Assembly (NCBI GenBank): GCA_023511485.1
Contig: JAIMBH010000024.1
Span: 1 to 38,111, forward strand
Source of the DNA: Bacillota bacterium
Lineage (GTDB): Bacteria; Actinomycetota; Aquicultoria; Aquicultorales; Aquicultoraceae
DNA length: 38,111 nucleotides
Direction: 5' to 3'
Numbering within the stretch: position 1 is the stretch's first letter; the number at the start of each line of letters is the position of its first letter. The notes under the pieces are model-generated. The model saw only the letters and a program-made list of their open reading frames with translations, ran no database searches and was not told the DNA's origin. Position numbers and translations under genes: made by a program. Of this stretch, positions 1-8,830 are shown in pieces.

Positions 1-21
1 CAATACATGGTTTGGAGTATA

Positions 22-74
22 TTTTATATGAGGCAACCAGGGGTTAGTTCGAGTAGATTTTTATATGAGGCAAC
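22..74. repeat. 16-bp direct repeat, two copies
   Basis: The sequence ttttatatgaggcaac occurs at 22-37 and again at 59-74, exact over 16 bases, with a 37-bp period. Both copies lie about 200-270 bp upstream of the first glycan gene. They could be a regulator binding site or a remnant of a larger repeat cut by the window edge. Confidence 0.6.
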
Positions 75-287
75 AGGCACATGTCGCTCTACGTGTTCGC
101 CAAGTACATATTCTGCGATGTGCTCTCCCCTACATATTCCCTCCCCTATGCATCCCCCTGTCTGGACAAGCGTTGGCCTTGCGACTACCTTATTACTACG
201 AATGGCTTGGAATTGTTAAGGAAGAGGCGTAAAATTGGAATCTGTACATCAGCGGTGCTAAAATAAATAGCGTTAATAACTGCAAAG

Positions 288-293
288 TATAAT
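288..293 (+). promoter_or_regulatory. Candidate -10 element (TATAAT) for the first glycan operon
   Basis: A perfect TATAAT lies at 288-293 with no good -35 at 16-18 bp spacing. It overlaps the ATG at 292. If it is used, transcription would start near 300 and that ATG would not be in the message, which favours translation from the ATG at 361. Confidence 0.3.
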
Positions 294-360
294 GGTTATA
301 AAATGGCTTAGATGGCTCAAATATTATGTTAGAGTTCGAGGTCGAGCTGGAAATTGCTCA

Positions 361-2247
361 ATGGTTGTTCTAAGGGAGAATAGGTTGAGATTTAAGCAGC
401 TTGCTTATCTGTTAGTTGATATATTGTTGATCGTACTTGCCCTGCTCTTGGCATTTTTCCTTCGCTTTGGCGTAGATATTCCGGATAAATACCGGGAGTT
501 TCTCCTGTTCCTAATACCGGTTGCGATAGTTATTAAGGTTGCGGTGTTTTATGCATCCGGTTTTTACCGGCAGCTTTGGAAATACGCGAGCCTAAGAGAA
601 GGCTTGCGGCTAGTACAGGGAATATCTGCCTCATCGCTTATCCTTCTCGGCGCGCTTTTCTTTATCCGGCGAGTCGAGATTCCAAGAGCGGTACTTGTTA
701 TCGACTGGCTCTTGACGCTAGGGCTAATAGGAACAAGCCGCTTTGTTACTCGCGCAAAAAAAGATTTCTTTACCAGCCCAAGCCAAGCCAAGAACATAGA
801 CCAGAAAAATGTAATTATCGTGGGTGCGGGCGAGGCAGGCTCGATACTGGTCAAGCACATGCAGCGCCACCCTGACCGTGGCTACAAGCCCATCGCGTTT
901 TTGGATGATGACCCATCAAAGCAAGGGCTTATGATCCACGGAGTTAGAGTCATTGGAAATACCCGTGCAATTCCAAGGATCATGGCGGAATACCTTGTGG
1001 ATGAGATAGTCTTGGCCATCCCTTCTGCCTCAAGCAAAGACAGAAGACGCATTGCACTGGAGTGCAGGGAGCTTGGCATACCGTGTAAAACTGTCCCCGA
1101 CTTCTCCGAATTAGTTGATGGCGAAGCAAGCATTCTGCAGATACGGGATATCGACCCGAAAGAGCTTCTGGGCAGAAAAGAAGTTGAGATCGATTTAAAA
1201 GAGACCGCCGACTGCTATAAAGACAAGGTGATTTTAATCACCGGTGCCGCAGGATCAATCGGCTCTGAGCTATGCAGGCAGGCCACATTTCTTGAGCCGG
1301 CAAAGATAGTCGCCGTTGATATCTCTGAAAATGGCCTCTACCACCTGGAAGAAGAGATGACCTCCTGGCTGGATGATGACAAAGCCCTCTTTGAGACCCA
1401 TATCATGGATGTAAGAAACAAAGCAGCAGTTACCAGGGTTTTTGAAAAATTCAAGCCCCAGGTAGTTTTTCACGCCGCTGCTTACAAGCATGTGCCCATT
1501 ATGCAGAAACACCCTATCGAGGCCATGGAGAACAACTTTTTAGGTACCCGCACCATGATAGAGGTTGCCAAAGAGTATACCTGTGAAAGGTTTGTCTTTA
1601 TATCCACAGACAAGGCGGTAAATCCAACCAGTGTAATGGGGCTTTCAAAATACTTTAGCGAGCAGGCGGTCAAGCTTGCTGCAAGTGACTCGGACACCAC
1701 CAAATTTATGGCGGTTAGATTTGGAAACGTGCTGGCAAGTAACGGCAGTGTGATACCCAAATTCAAGAGGCAGATAAGCAACGGTGAAGCGGTAACTGTA
1801 ACCCACCCCGATATTACAAGGTACTTTATGACAATTCATGAAGCAGTGCATTTAGTCATACAAGCCACCGCAATGGGCTCTGGCGGCGAGATATTTGTGC
1901 TTAACATGGGCGAGCCGGTTAGAATCCTTGACCTGGCTAAGAGCATGATTCGCCTCTTTGGTTTTGAACCGGGCAAAGACATAAAGATAGTCTACACGGG
2001 GCTGCGGCCCGGCGAGAAGATGTTTGAGGAGCTGTTTGCAGAGAACGAGACGGTGAATAACACAAAGCATCCTCAGATATTTGAAGTGCTCAGCGAGTTT
2101 GATAAAGAATTAGTATCACAAATATTGAATGAGGTCGAGAGCATAATCAACGAGGGTGACAACACCAAACTCTCAGACTTCTTACACCAAGGCTATCTCT
2201 CTCGCATATCTCCTGGTGGCAAAAAATCCTATAACTATTTACGATAA
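361..2247 (+). CDS. Membrane-bound nucleotide-sugar 4,6-dehydratase (CapD/PglF/WbpM family)
   Basis: This family converts UDP-GlcNAc (or a related UDP-sugar) to a 4-keto-6-deoxy sugar, the first step towards bacillosamine- or FucNAc-type sugars. From the 361 start the 628-residue protein has about four N-terminal hydrophobic segments (about 12-125). A first Rossmann-like domain follows (VGAGEAG near 155), then the catalytic extended-SDR domain (ITGAAGSIGSE near 293). The active site reads STDKA (about 415-419) followed by Met426 and Lys430; Met in place of the usual Tyr is typical of these dehydratases. An in-frame ATG at 292 would add 23 residues, but it overlaps a TATAAT and lacks a ribosome binding site; GGA at 349-351 serves the ATG at 361. 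It is the first gene of the locus, 22 bp before a polymerase. Family is certain; exact substrate and product are not. Confidence 0.88.
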   Translation: MVVLRENRLRFKQLAYLLVDILLIVLALLLAFFLRFGVDIPDKYREFLLFLIPVAIVIKVAVFYASGFYRQLWKYASLREGLRLVQGISASSLILLGALFFIRRVEIPRAVLVIDWLLTLGLIGTSRFVTRAKKDFFTSPSQAKNIDQKNVIIVGAGEAGSILVKHMQRHPDRGYKPIAFLDDDPSKQGLMIHGVRVIGNTRAIPRIMAEYLVDEIVLAIPSASSKDRRRIALECRELGIPCKTVPDFSELVDGEASILQIRDIDPKELLGRKEVEIDLKETADCYKDKVILITGAAGSIGSELCRQATFLEPAKIVAVDISENGLYHLEEEMTSWLDDDKALFETHIMDVRNKAAVTRVFEKFKPQVVFHAAAYKHVPIMQKHPIEAMENNFLGTRTMIEVAKEYTCERFVFISTDKAVNPTSVMGLSKYFSEQAVKLAASDSDTTKFMAVRFGNVLASNGSVIPKFKRQISNGEAVTVTHPDITRYFMTIHEAVHLVIQATAMGSGGEIFVLNMGEPVRILDLAKSMIRLFGFEPGKDIKIVYTGLRPGEKMFEELFAENETVNNTKHPQIFEVLSEFDKELVSQILNEVESIINEGDNTKLSDFLHQGYLSRISPGGKKSYNYLR

Positions 2248-2269
2248 GAATTATTTAAGGCGAGCTAGC

Positions 2270-3562
2270 ATGACTAAGGAAACCAGAAACAACACTATTA
2301 GCAGCATTTTTCCACACTATGCCATTTTATTTTCTTTATTTGCAACAGCTTTATTAAGCCTGCAATTGACTCCGTATGTCCCGATAATACCGTATGCTTC
2401 TTACGTGGCTTTTTTCTTGCAGATCATGGCTCTCTTAGCCGCTTTGCCCTACGTCAGGTTAAAATTTAAAGGCATCCATTTAATCATTCTAGTCCTCTGG
2501 TTATGCATTTTTGGTTGGGCTATGCTATCAATTTCTTGGAGCAGTTTTGAAAAACTAACTTTTCAGCGAAGCGCTCTTATCTTTACTCCTGCCACGCTCC
2601 TTTTTCTTGCTGCCCATAGCGATCGCCGGCACGAAGAGACATTCTGGAGAATTGCGATAGGCATGGCCATCTTTGGAACATCGCTTGCTGCTATTGGCCT
2701 TATTGTTTATGCCTTCGGTAAAACAGATTTGTCCTTGGCAATACAGACCCTCAGGATTGGACCTCTTAAAATAGTACAGGTGGTTACTGCCTCCGAGCCG
2801 GTAACCAGGATATCATCCTTTTGTTCTAATCCTAACGCCCTTGCAGCTTGGCTCTTGATTACAATACCGCTTACGCTTGCTCTTTTTCTTGGCCGAAAGA
2901 TATCAGCTTTGTCGTTTACTATCCTTTCTGGCATGCAAGCGATGGCGCTTTTACTTACGTTTTCGCGTGCCGGCATCATGGTGGCTGCAATAGCATCCGC
3001 GCTTCTCATCTTGCTTTCTGCTCCTAGTGGCTTCGCGTTTGCAAAAAGGGTCTATCTACTGATAGCCATATCTGTTGTTTTTGGATTGCTTGCCTACCTC
3101 TTCCTTTTTAATTCTCACAGCGGCCTACCGGACCGATTTAGTATATCTTTAGCTGGCAGAGAGAGCGCGTGGTCGGCTAGTTGGAATTACTTCCTGAAGC
3201 ATCCCTTTACAGGCGTGGGTTTTGGGGTCTCTCAAGAGACAATACTTAACCCAATCGGATGGAGTGCTACCGCTCACAACTGCTATATTACCGTTTTATC
3301 AGAGATAGGATTAGTCGGATTCTTGCTTTTTATTGGACTCTGGCTGTTGGCCATTGTTGTTTTGGTGCAAAAAATCCTTTCATGTAAGAGACAGGGCTTA
3401 AGCAGAGAATGCCTGATTTTAATTGCGGCAGCCTCCATTTTGATAGCTTTAATGCCTTATCAGATTTTTGAAACAACGATCTTGCGAAGCGGATTTCACA
3501 TGCTTTTCTGGATTTACCTAATTGCTTTGTCAACCCAAAGCTCGCTAGAGGTTGACAATTGA
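2270..3562 (+). CDS. Wzy/O-antigen ligase-like polysaccharide polymerase (first copy)
   Basis: This is a 430-residue multi-pass membrane protein with about ten or more hydrophobic segments. Its C-terminal half has Wzy_C/O-antigen ligase features: FSRAG, a GVGFG turn and a loop with HNCYITVLSEIGLVG near residue 335, where family members carry a conserved His. Such proteins polymerise undecaprenyl-linked repeat units or transfer glycans outside the membrane. I chose the ATG at 2270 because AAGG lies just upstream and it starts 22 bp after the previous stop; the frame is open 38 codons further up, but those overlap the dehydratase gene. It is one of three such proteins in the locus. Whether it polymerises or ligates cannot be read from sequence. 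Confidence 0.8.
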   Translation: MTKETRNNTISSIFPHYAILFSLFATALLSLQLTPYVPIIPYASYVAFFLQIMALLAALPYVRLKFKGIHLIILVLWLCIFGWAMLSISWSSFEKLTFQRSALIFTPATLLFLAAHSDRRHEETFWRIAIGMAIFGTSLAAIGLIVYAFGKTDLSLAIQTLRIGPLKIVQVVTASEPVTRISSFCSNPNALAAWLLITIPLTLALFLGRKISALSFTILSGMQAMALLLTFSRAGIMVAAIASALLILLSAPSGFAFAKRVYLLIAISVVFGLLAYLFLFNSHSGLPDRFSISLAGRESAWSASWNYFLKHPFTGVGFGVSQETILNPIGWSATAHNCYITVLSEIGLVGFLLFIGLWLLAIVVLVQKILSCKRQGLSRECLILIAAASILIALMPYQIFETTILRSGFHMLFWIYLIALSTQSSLEVDN

Positions 3563-3581
3563 GGCTGCCTGGTTGAATAAT
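3552..3581 (+). promoter_or_regulatory. Candidate sigma-70 promoter overlapping the end of the first polymerase gene
   Basis: TTGACA at 3552-3557 is followed after 18 bp by AATAAT (3576-3581). The -35 box encodes the last codons of the upstream gene. It would start a transcript near 3588 with a leader of about 210 nt before the second polymerase gene. Confidence 0.4.
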
Positions 3582-3647
3582 TCGCATGATAATGCTTAGA
3601 TGCTAGTTATAGAGATTTTGCTATTAGTTACTTTAGCTGTCGGAAAA

Positions 3648-3666
3648 TGTAGCTCTCCAAGCTACA
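3648..3666 (+). other. Hairpin in the leader of the second polymerase gene
   Basis: A perfect 7-bp stem (tgtagct at 3648-3654 with agctaca at 3660-3666) encloses a 5-nt loop. No T run follows, so it is not an obvious terminator. The rest of the 236-bp spacer (3563-3798) has no gene that I recognise. Confidence 0.4.
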
Positions 3667-3798
3667 AACTGTAGATGGCAGGGTTTCTGACAAAGACGCT
3701 GTGACCCAGGGACAAGCAAGTCAATACTGGTTAAGGATGATGCCGGTAAAGGTAAATTGTAAATTTCTGCGTTAAGCAATGCAGCAAACGGTATAGGT

Positions 3799-5142
3799 AT
3801 GGTTGAATTAGAAAAAGATAAGTCTGGTTATTTAATTTATTCAGCAAGTAAGTCGGTCCTTTACTTAACAGTAGTTGCGGCAGTAACAGGATCGGCCCTT
3901 CTAACATTTGATGTGAAAACTTTTACCGTATCCCCATTTCGGGCTCTAATTCCTCTACTTTGGGTTCTTTTTGTAGCCGACGTTTTTTTTAGGCGAAAAG
4001 CGCTCAGTGCACACAATTATAAAAACGTAAGATATTATTTATTTTTCCTGGCTTTGTGGATTTCTTATGCAATTCTATCCCTTGCGTGGGCCGACTCGAG
4101 AGTTGCGGCCGTTAAAGACATCCTGCTTCTGTTTACCGGCTTGTCCCTGATTTTTTTTCTAGTCCTTTATTTTACCAAGCTAGAGGATCTCAAGCGTCTT
4201 TACTATCTATGGCTAGTAACGCTGGTGGTTACGATAGGAATCGGCTACTGGAACATATTTACCGGGAAACAGCTCTTTGAGCATCCCGAAATCCCTGCGG
4301 CGTTTAGAGCGCTTTACATGCATATACCAAGGGCGACTTTCTTCAACCAGAACGATTATGCAACTTACCTGGCTCTTAGCATCCCCTTTGTTCTTGCCTT
4401 CATAAGATTTGTCGGCAACAAACTTGGGATGGTCGCAGGATTGGCTCTTATTGTGCTTGTATTTCATCAGCTTCTCCTTACCAACTCAAGGGCTAATTAT
4501 GTCGCTATAATCATTGGTGTTGTTTTTTGGTTTATATTTCTATTAAGGGGCAAAGATAAGCTAAAGGTGTTAGCAATAGCTATATTGCTGGTGCTTATAT
4601 TGTTTGTTGCTTCTCCTGGCCAAATGCATAGGGCATCTATCTTAGTGCAAAAACAGCTAACGAGCATCTTTGTCAACCCCGACCCAGTAGATGATACACT
4701 AGGCGTGCGCGAAAGGTTGATCGCTAACTGTCTAATCTTTCTTAAGCAACATTATGGTTTTGGTGTGGGGGCAGGAAACGTCGAGTACCACATGGCAAAA
4801 TTTGCAGTGTATGATAACGAGGGTGTGCTCGATGCCCATAACTGGTGGGTTGAGGTAGCCACAAACTACGGCATATTTATCTTTATTAGCTACCTGATGT
4901 TTTACTGTGGGCTGCTTGTGAGAATCTTCAGAGCCTATTTCAAACTAGAAAGTCCTTTCGAGAAAATGATAGGTGAATCGATGCTTGTGGGATTTTTTAT
5001 CTTTCCTGTCGCGGCTACGAGCTCTAGTTCTATTATGGGGTTTGGTCCACAATGGTTTTTCTTTGCTTTTTCGCTTGCCTTCTTGAGCTATTATAGAAAC
5101 AAAAGTATCTCAGACTCGACGCCAAAGCCAAGCACCATTTAA
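3799..5142 (+). CDS. Wzy/O-antigen ligase-like polysaccharide polymerase (second copy)
   Basis: This is a 447-residue polytopic membrane protein. Hydrophobic segments run throughout, with a long extracytoplasmic loop in the C-terminal half. The loop holds FGVGAGN and DAHNWWVEVATNYG (His near residue 347), the pattern of Wzy_C/O-antigen ligases, and LTNSRANY stands at the conserved Ser-Arg position. It differs strongly from the gene at 2270, so it is not a recent duplicate. The start is ATG 3799 with only a poor upstream purine stretch, so the N terminus is not certain. Its own promoter at 3552-3581 may drive it together with the glycosyltransferase that follows 24 bp downstream. Role inferred: polymerisation or ligation of one of the glycans made here. 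Confidence 0.78.
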   Translation: MVELEKDKSGYLIYSASKSVLYLTVVAAVTGSALLTFDVKTFTVSPFRALIPLLWVLFVADVFFRRKALSAHNYKNVRYYLFFLALWISYAILSLAWADSRVAAVKDILLLFTGLSLIFFLVLYFTKLEDLKRLYYLWLVTLVVTIGIGYWNIFTGKQLFEHPEIPAAFRALYMHIPRATFFNQNDYATYLALSIPFVLAFIRFVGNKLGMVAGLALIVLVFHQLLLTNSRANYVAIIIGVVFWFIFLLRGKDKLKVLAIAILLVLILFVASPGQMHRASILVQKQLTSIFVNPDPVDDTLGVRERLIANCLIFLKQHYGFGVGAGNVEYHMAKFAVYDNEGVLDAHNWWVEVATNYGIFIFISYLMFYCGLLVRIFRAYFKLESPFEKMIGESMLVGFFIFPVAATSSSSIMGFGPQWFFFAFSLAFLSYYRNKSISDSTPKPSTI

Positions 5143-5166
5143 CACGAGTAATGTGAGGTAGCTCGC

Positions 5167-6075
5167 TTGAAAAAAGTACAAGTTCTACTATCGACATATA
5201 ACGGCTCAAAATATCTAAGACCCCTTCTAGATAGCTTGCTAAACCAGGATTATGCCAATCTGGAGATACTCATCCGTGATGACGGGTCAACCGATGACAC
5301 ACCTGGCGTACTTGAGGAATACTTGCATGTAGAAAACGTAAGAGTGCTCAGAGAGAAAAATATCGGTGTTGCAAAAAGCTTCTTCCGACTGCTCTCATTG
5401 TCCTCACACGACGCCGACTACTTAGCATTCTGCGACCAGGATGATATCTGGGAGAGTGACAAAATTTCACGAGCTGTGGATATGCTATCAAGTTATCACA
5501 ACAAAGAGCCTGCACTATATTTTAGCCGATTAAAAATTGTGGATGAGGATTTATCTTTTGTGAAGTTGTCTGAAATGCCGCAGGGCGAACCTTCGTTTAG
5601 AAACGCCCTTGTGCAAAACATCGCTACCGGTTGTACAATAGTTATTAATGCAAAAGCAAGGGACCTGATTGTAAAAAATTTGCCTTCATCGGCTTTGTGG
5701 CATGATTGGTGGGCCTACCTTGTGGTGTCTGCCTTTGGGAAGGTCGTCTTTGATGAGGAGGCTAAGATACTCTACCGGCAGCATTCAAGTAACGCTGTTG
5801 GCAGCAAAGTTGGCTTTTTGAACTCTTGGGCGGCAAGAGCGCAGCGTTTTACAAAAACAGGACACCGTCTTTTGATTACCAAGCAGGCAGAGGAGTTTAA
5901 CCGTATCTTCAGTAGCTGTCTTGATAAAGAAAACTATAAAGTCCTGAAACGCTTCATCCTTGAGCGCAAAACACTCTGGGGCCGGATAAAATATGCTGTC
6001 TCCCCTGATGTATATCGCCAAACAAGGCTTGACAATATCGTTTTAAGGTTGTTAATTGCTTTCAATCGCCTTTAG
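5167..6075 (+). CDS. GT2-family glycosyltransferase (rhamnosyltransferase-like)
   Basis: This is a 302-residue GT-A fold transferase. It has the N-terminal pattern of family 2 (VQVLLSTYNG), the nucleotide-binding DDG at 38-40 and a CDQDDIW motif at 89-95 containing the metal-binding Asp cluster. That motif is common in Gram-positive rhamnosyl- and related transferases that add sugars to lipid-linked repeat units. There are no membrane segments, so it is probably cytoplasmic and membrane-associated. The start is TTG 5167: GAGG at 5155-5158 lies 8 bp upstream, which makes the TTG convincing. Sugar specificity cannot be told from sequence. Confidence 0.85.
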   Translation: MKKVQVLLSTYNGSKYLRPLLDSLLNQDYANLEILIRDDGSTDDTPGVLEEYLHVENVRVLREKNIGVAKSFFRLLSLSSHDADYLAFCDQDDIWESDKISRAVDMLSSYHNKEPALYFSRLKIVDEDLSFVKLSEMPQGEPSFRNALVQNIATGCTIVINAKARDLIVKNLPSSALWHDWWAYLVVSAFGKVVFDEEAKILYRQHSSNAVGSKVGFLNSWAARAQRFTKTGHRLLITKQAEEFNRIFSSCLDKENYKVLKRFILERKTLWGRIKYAVSPDVYRQTRLDNIVLRLLIAFNRL

Positions 6076-6090
6076 TATTATATCAAGTGT

Positions 6091-7257
6091 ATGAAAAAAT
6101 TACTTATAGTAACCACCGTTTCATCTACTTTACAAGCATTTATCCTGCCATTTGCCCGTCATTTCCGGGGCAAGGGCTGGCAGGTTGATGCAATGGCATC
6201 AGGTGCCCCTACCTGCTTAGAGTGCGTTGGGTCCTTTGACCGGGCATGGGATGCAAAATGGTCGCGAAATCCAGCAGCGCCATCAAACTTATCAGGTATT
6301 TTGCAGGTTAAAAAAGAAATTCGCACGCTAATTGAGCGTGAAGACTACGACTTGGTGCATGTACACACCCCAGTTGCCTCCTTTGTGACTCGCTATGCCC
6401 TACGAAAGTTGCGGTCAAAAGGCGGACCCAAAGTCATCTATACGGCACATGGATTTCATTTCTACCCGGGCGGACCACTTTTAAAAAACAGCTTGTTCAT
6501 ATCCCTTGAAAAATTAGCCGGCAGATGGACCGATTATCTGATAGTCATAAACCGTGAAGACGAAGAAGCAGCCCGGAAAAACCGTATCGTGCCAGCAGAG
6601 AGGCTCTACTACATGCCCGGAATCGGTGTTGACACCGACTATTTCAATCCCAAAAAAGTATCCGCTGCCGACGTTGAGCAGGTGCGCAAAGAACTCGGCC
6701 TTAGAAAAGACCAGCCGCTCTTTTTAATGATTGCCGAATTTATCCCCCGCAAGCGACATCAAGACCTGCTTTTAGCTTTTTCCCGCCTAAACAATCCCGA
6801 TGCACACCTGGCGCTTGCCGGCACCGGTGAGCTGGTGGATGATATGAAGGCGCTGGCGCAGAGGCTTGATGTTGCCGGGCGGGTACATTTTCTAGGGTCT
6901 CGCCGGGATATCCCTGCCCTCATCAGAGCCTCAGCCGCCACTCTTTTAACATCACAGCAAGAGGGGTTGCCCCGCAGCGTGATGGAGTCGTTAAGCCTTG
7001 AGGTGCCAGTGATAGGATCCAACATACGCGGAACCCGCGAGCTTTTATCCGATGGCTGCGGGCTCCTTGTCCAGCTAGGAGATATCGATGGCTATGCGGA
7101 GGCAATGGCGCAGGTCTTAAAGAGTCCGCAAGAGGCACGCGCTATGGCAAAGCGGGGGCGCGCAAAAATGATTGGCAAATTCGATATAAAATTAATAATC
7201 AAAGCCCACGAGGAGCTATATGCAAAAGCCATGGGGGTAGAAAATGCGCTCACCTAA
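6091..7257 (+). CDS. GT4-family glycosyltransferase (EpsD/PglA-like)
   Basis: This 388-residue GT-B fold protein has an N-terminal acceptor domain with VHVHTPVASF (about 90-99) and TAHGFHFYPG (about 118-127). That pattern is shared with Bacillus EpsD-type transferases acting next to a PglC-type priming enzyme. The C-terminal donor domain has the GT4 E-x7-E pair (EGLPRSVME, near 291-299). No strong ribosome binding site precedes ATG 6091. Its end overlaps the priming transferase by 14 bp, so the two are probably translationally coupled and act in succession. It would add the second or third sugar to the lipid-linked primer; donor and linkage are unknown. Confidence 0.86.
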   Translation: MKKLLIVTTVSSTLQAFILPFARHFRGKGWQVDAMASGAPTCLECVGSFDRAWDAKWSRNPAAPSNLSGILQVKKEIRTLIEREDYDLVHVHTPVASFVTRYALRKLRSKGGPKVIYTAHGFHFYPGGPLLKNSLFISLEKLAGRWTDYLIVINREDEEAARKNRIVPAERLYYMPGIGVDTDYFNPKKVSAADVEQVRKELGLRKDQPLFLMIAEFIPRKRHQDLLLAFSRLNNPDAHLALAGTGELVDDMKALAQRLDVAGRVHFLGSRRDIPALIRASAATLLTSQQEGLPRSVMESLSLEVPVIGSNIRGTRELLSDGCGLLVQLGDIDGYAEAMAQVLKSPQEARAMAKRGRAKMIGKFDIKLIIKAHEELYAKAMGVENALT

Positions 7258-7855
7258 GCTTAAGAGAGTCTTTGATATACTTATATCCTCAGCAATCCTT
7301 CTTATCCTGTTGCCTGTAATTCTGGCAACAGCTATAGCCGTCCGCCTTAGCCTGGGCTCACCCATCCTCTTTCGCCAGGAACGCCCAGGGCTAAGGGGAA
7401 GGATTTTTAAAATCTATAAATTCCGCACAATGCGAGATGTGTTTGATGCAAACGGAAAGCAGCTCCCGGATGAGGAGAGGCTAACTTCGCTTGGGCGGTT
7501 CTTGCGAAGCACCAGCCTTGATGAGCTCCCAGAGCTTTTCAATGTGCTTAAAGGGGATATGAGTTTGGTAGGTCCACGGCCGCTTCTAGTTGAATATTTA
7601 GACCGCTACACAGATGAGCAGGCCAGGCGCCATGAGGTAATGCCGGGGCTGACCGGCTGGGCCCAGGTAAACGGGCGCAATGCGCTGACCTGGGAGGAAA
7701 AATTTGCGCTTGATGTCTGGTATGTGGATAATTGGAATATGTGGCTAGACCTTAAGATCCTCTGGTTAACGCTAGTTAAGGTGTTTAAGCGAGAGGGTAT
7801 AAGCGCGCCTGATCATGCCACGATGCCCGAGTTTAAAGGAGGCAAAGAGATTTAA
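7244..7855 (+). CDS. PglC/EpsL-type phosphoglycosyl transferase (priming enzyme, first copy)
   Basis: This 203-residue monotopic phosphoglycosyl transferase (bacterial sugar transferase family) moves a sugar-1-phosphate from a UDP-sugar to undecaprenyl phosphate, starting the lipid-linked unit. It has one N-terminal hydrophobic re-entrant segment (about 10-36), FRQERPG, YKFRTM, the catalytic Asp93-Glu94 in SLDELPE, then GPRPLL and PGLTGWAQVNGRN. The short length, without extra N-terminal membrane domains, matches PglC/EpsL rather than WcaJ/WbaP. It overlaps the upstream GT4 gene by 14 bp and abuts the ATP-grasp gene. With the DegT gene downstream and the dehydratase at 361, the primed sugar may be an amino-dideoxy sugar; this is inference. 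Confidence 0.9.
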   Translation: MRSPKLKRVFDILISSAILLILLPVILATAIAVRLSLGSPILFRQERPGLRGRIFKIYKFRTMRDVFDANGKQLPDEERLTSLGRFLRSTSLDELPELFNVLKGDMSLVGPRPLLVEYLDRYTDEQARRHEVMPGLTGWAQVNGRNALTWEEKFALDVWYVDNWNMWLDLKILWLTLVKVFKREGISAPDHATMPEFKGGKEI

Positions 7856-8830
7856 GTGAACGTCCTTTTAACCAGCGCCGGAAGAAGAACGAGCCTTCTA
7901 GAAGCGTTTAAGGAGGCCGTCTACCAGCGCGGGGGCAAGGTTTTTGCGGGCGATATCGACGGGCTAGCTCCTTCTCTTTATCTCGCAGACCAGGGATTTA
8001 AGCTGCCCAAGGCAAAAAGCCCCGAATATATACCCTGCCTGTTAGAGTTGATTGAAAAACATAAAATCCGCCTTATTGTCCCAACAATCGATACCGAGCT
8101 GCCGGCGCTATCTGCCGCTTCGGCCGAGTTTAAAAAGCGGGGCTGCACCGCGCTTGTATCATCGGAAGAGTTGGTTGCTATAAGCGGGGATAAGTGGCGC
8201 TCAGTTAAGACATTTGGCGAAAGAGGGCTGCGGGTGCCGCGCTCCTGGCTGCCGGAAGAGATTGCCCCTGAAAACCAGACCAATCTGCCAGAGAGTTTGT
8301 TTATAAAGCCAAGAGACGGAAGCGCAAGCCAAAACACATACCGGGTAAGCCGAAGCTCGCTGACATCTTTGCTTACTCAGGTGCCAAACCCAATTATTCA
8401 AGAAGATATCGACTCACCCGAGATAACAATAGATGCACTGCTTGACTTAAATGGAAGAATAATTCACTTTGTTCCTAGACTTAGGATCCGCACGCTGGCT
8501 GGCGAGTCTATTCAGGGAGTCACAATTGCTGATACCAAGATACGCAGCTGGCTTATCCAGGCGCTAGACGTTATTGCCTCACTTGGCGGCAGGGGGCCGA
8601 TAACCCTTCAGGCATTCCTAACTGAGGGAGGGCCTACTATCTCAGAGGTAAACCCGCGCTTTGGTGGTGGCTTTCCGCTAACTCTGGCGGCAGGAGGTAA
8701 CTACCCAGAATGGATTTTAGAGATGCTTGAGGGCAAAGATGTCTCTCCACGGCTGGGCGAATATAAGAAGGGATTATACATGACGCGCTACTACGTAGAG
8801 ATATTTAAGGAGGAGCCGCTGTGGCAGTAA
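7856..8830 (+). CDS. ATP-grasp ligase (CarB/PylC-like), probable glycan-modifying enzyme
   Basis: This 324-residue protein has an N-terminal Rossmann-like pre-ATP-grasp domain (VLLTSAGRRTSLLEA). An ATP-grasp core follows, with FIKPRDGSAS near 148-157 and the metal-binding SEVNPRFGGGFP near 262-273. These enzymes join a carboxylate to an amine or other nucleophile through an acyl phosphate. The substrate cannot be assigned. The start is GTG 7856 directly after the previous stop; AAAGGAGG at 7835-7842 sits 13 bp upstream. It overlaps the HAD gene by 10 bp and lies between a priming transferase and an aminotransferase, so attachment of an amino acid or acyl group to an amino sugar is a reasonable guess. 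It is clearly shorter than carbamoyl-phosphate synthase. Confidence 0.8.
   Translation: MNVLLTSAGRRTSLLEAFKEAVYQRGGKVFAGDIDGLAPSLYLADQGFKLPKAKSPEYIPCLLELIEKHKIRLIVPTIDTELPALSAASAEFKKRGCTALVSSEELVAISGDKWRSVKTFGERGLRVPRSWLPEEIAPENQTNLPESLFIKPRDGSASQNTYRVSRSSLTSLLTQVPNPIIQEDIDSPEITIDALLDLNGRIIHFVPRLRIRTLAGESIQGVTIADTKIRSWLIQALDVIASLGGRGPITLQAFLTEGGPTISEVNPRFGGGFPLTLAAGGNYPEWILEMLEGKDVSPRLGEYKKGLYMTRYYVEIFKEEPLWQ

Larger units (their letters stand above)
1..360. other. Non-coding region upstream of the polysaccharide locus
   Basis: I see no convincing gene here. The short open frames have no ribosome binding site and no recognisable motif. The stretch holds a 16-bp direct repeat (22-37 and 59-74), a pyrimidine-rich patch around 125-165, and a TATAAT hexamer at 288-293 that probably belongs to the promoter of the first glycan gene. 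Confidence 0.5.
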
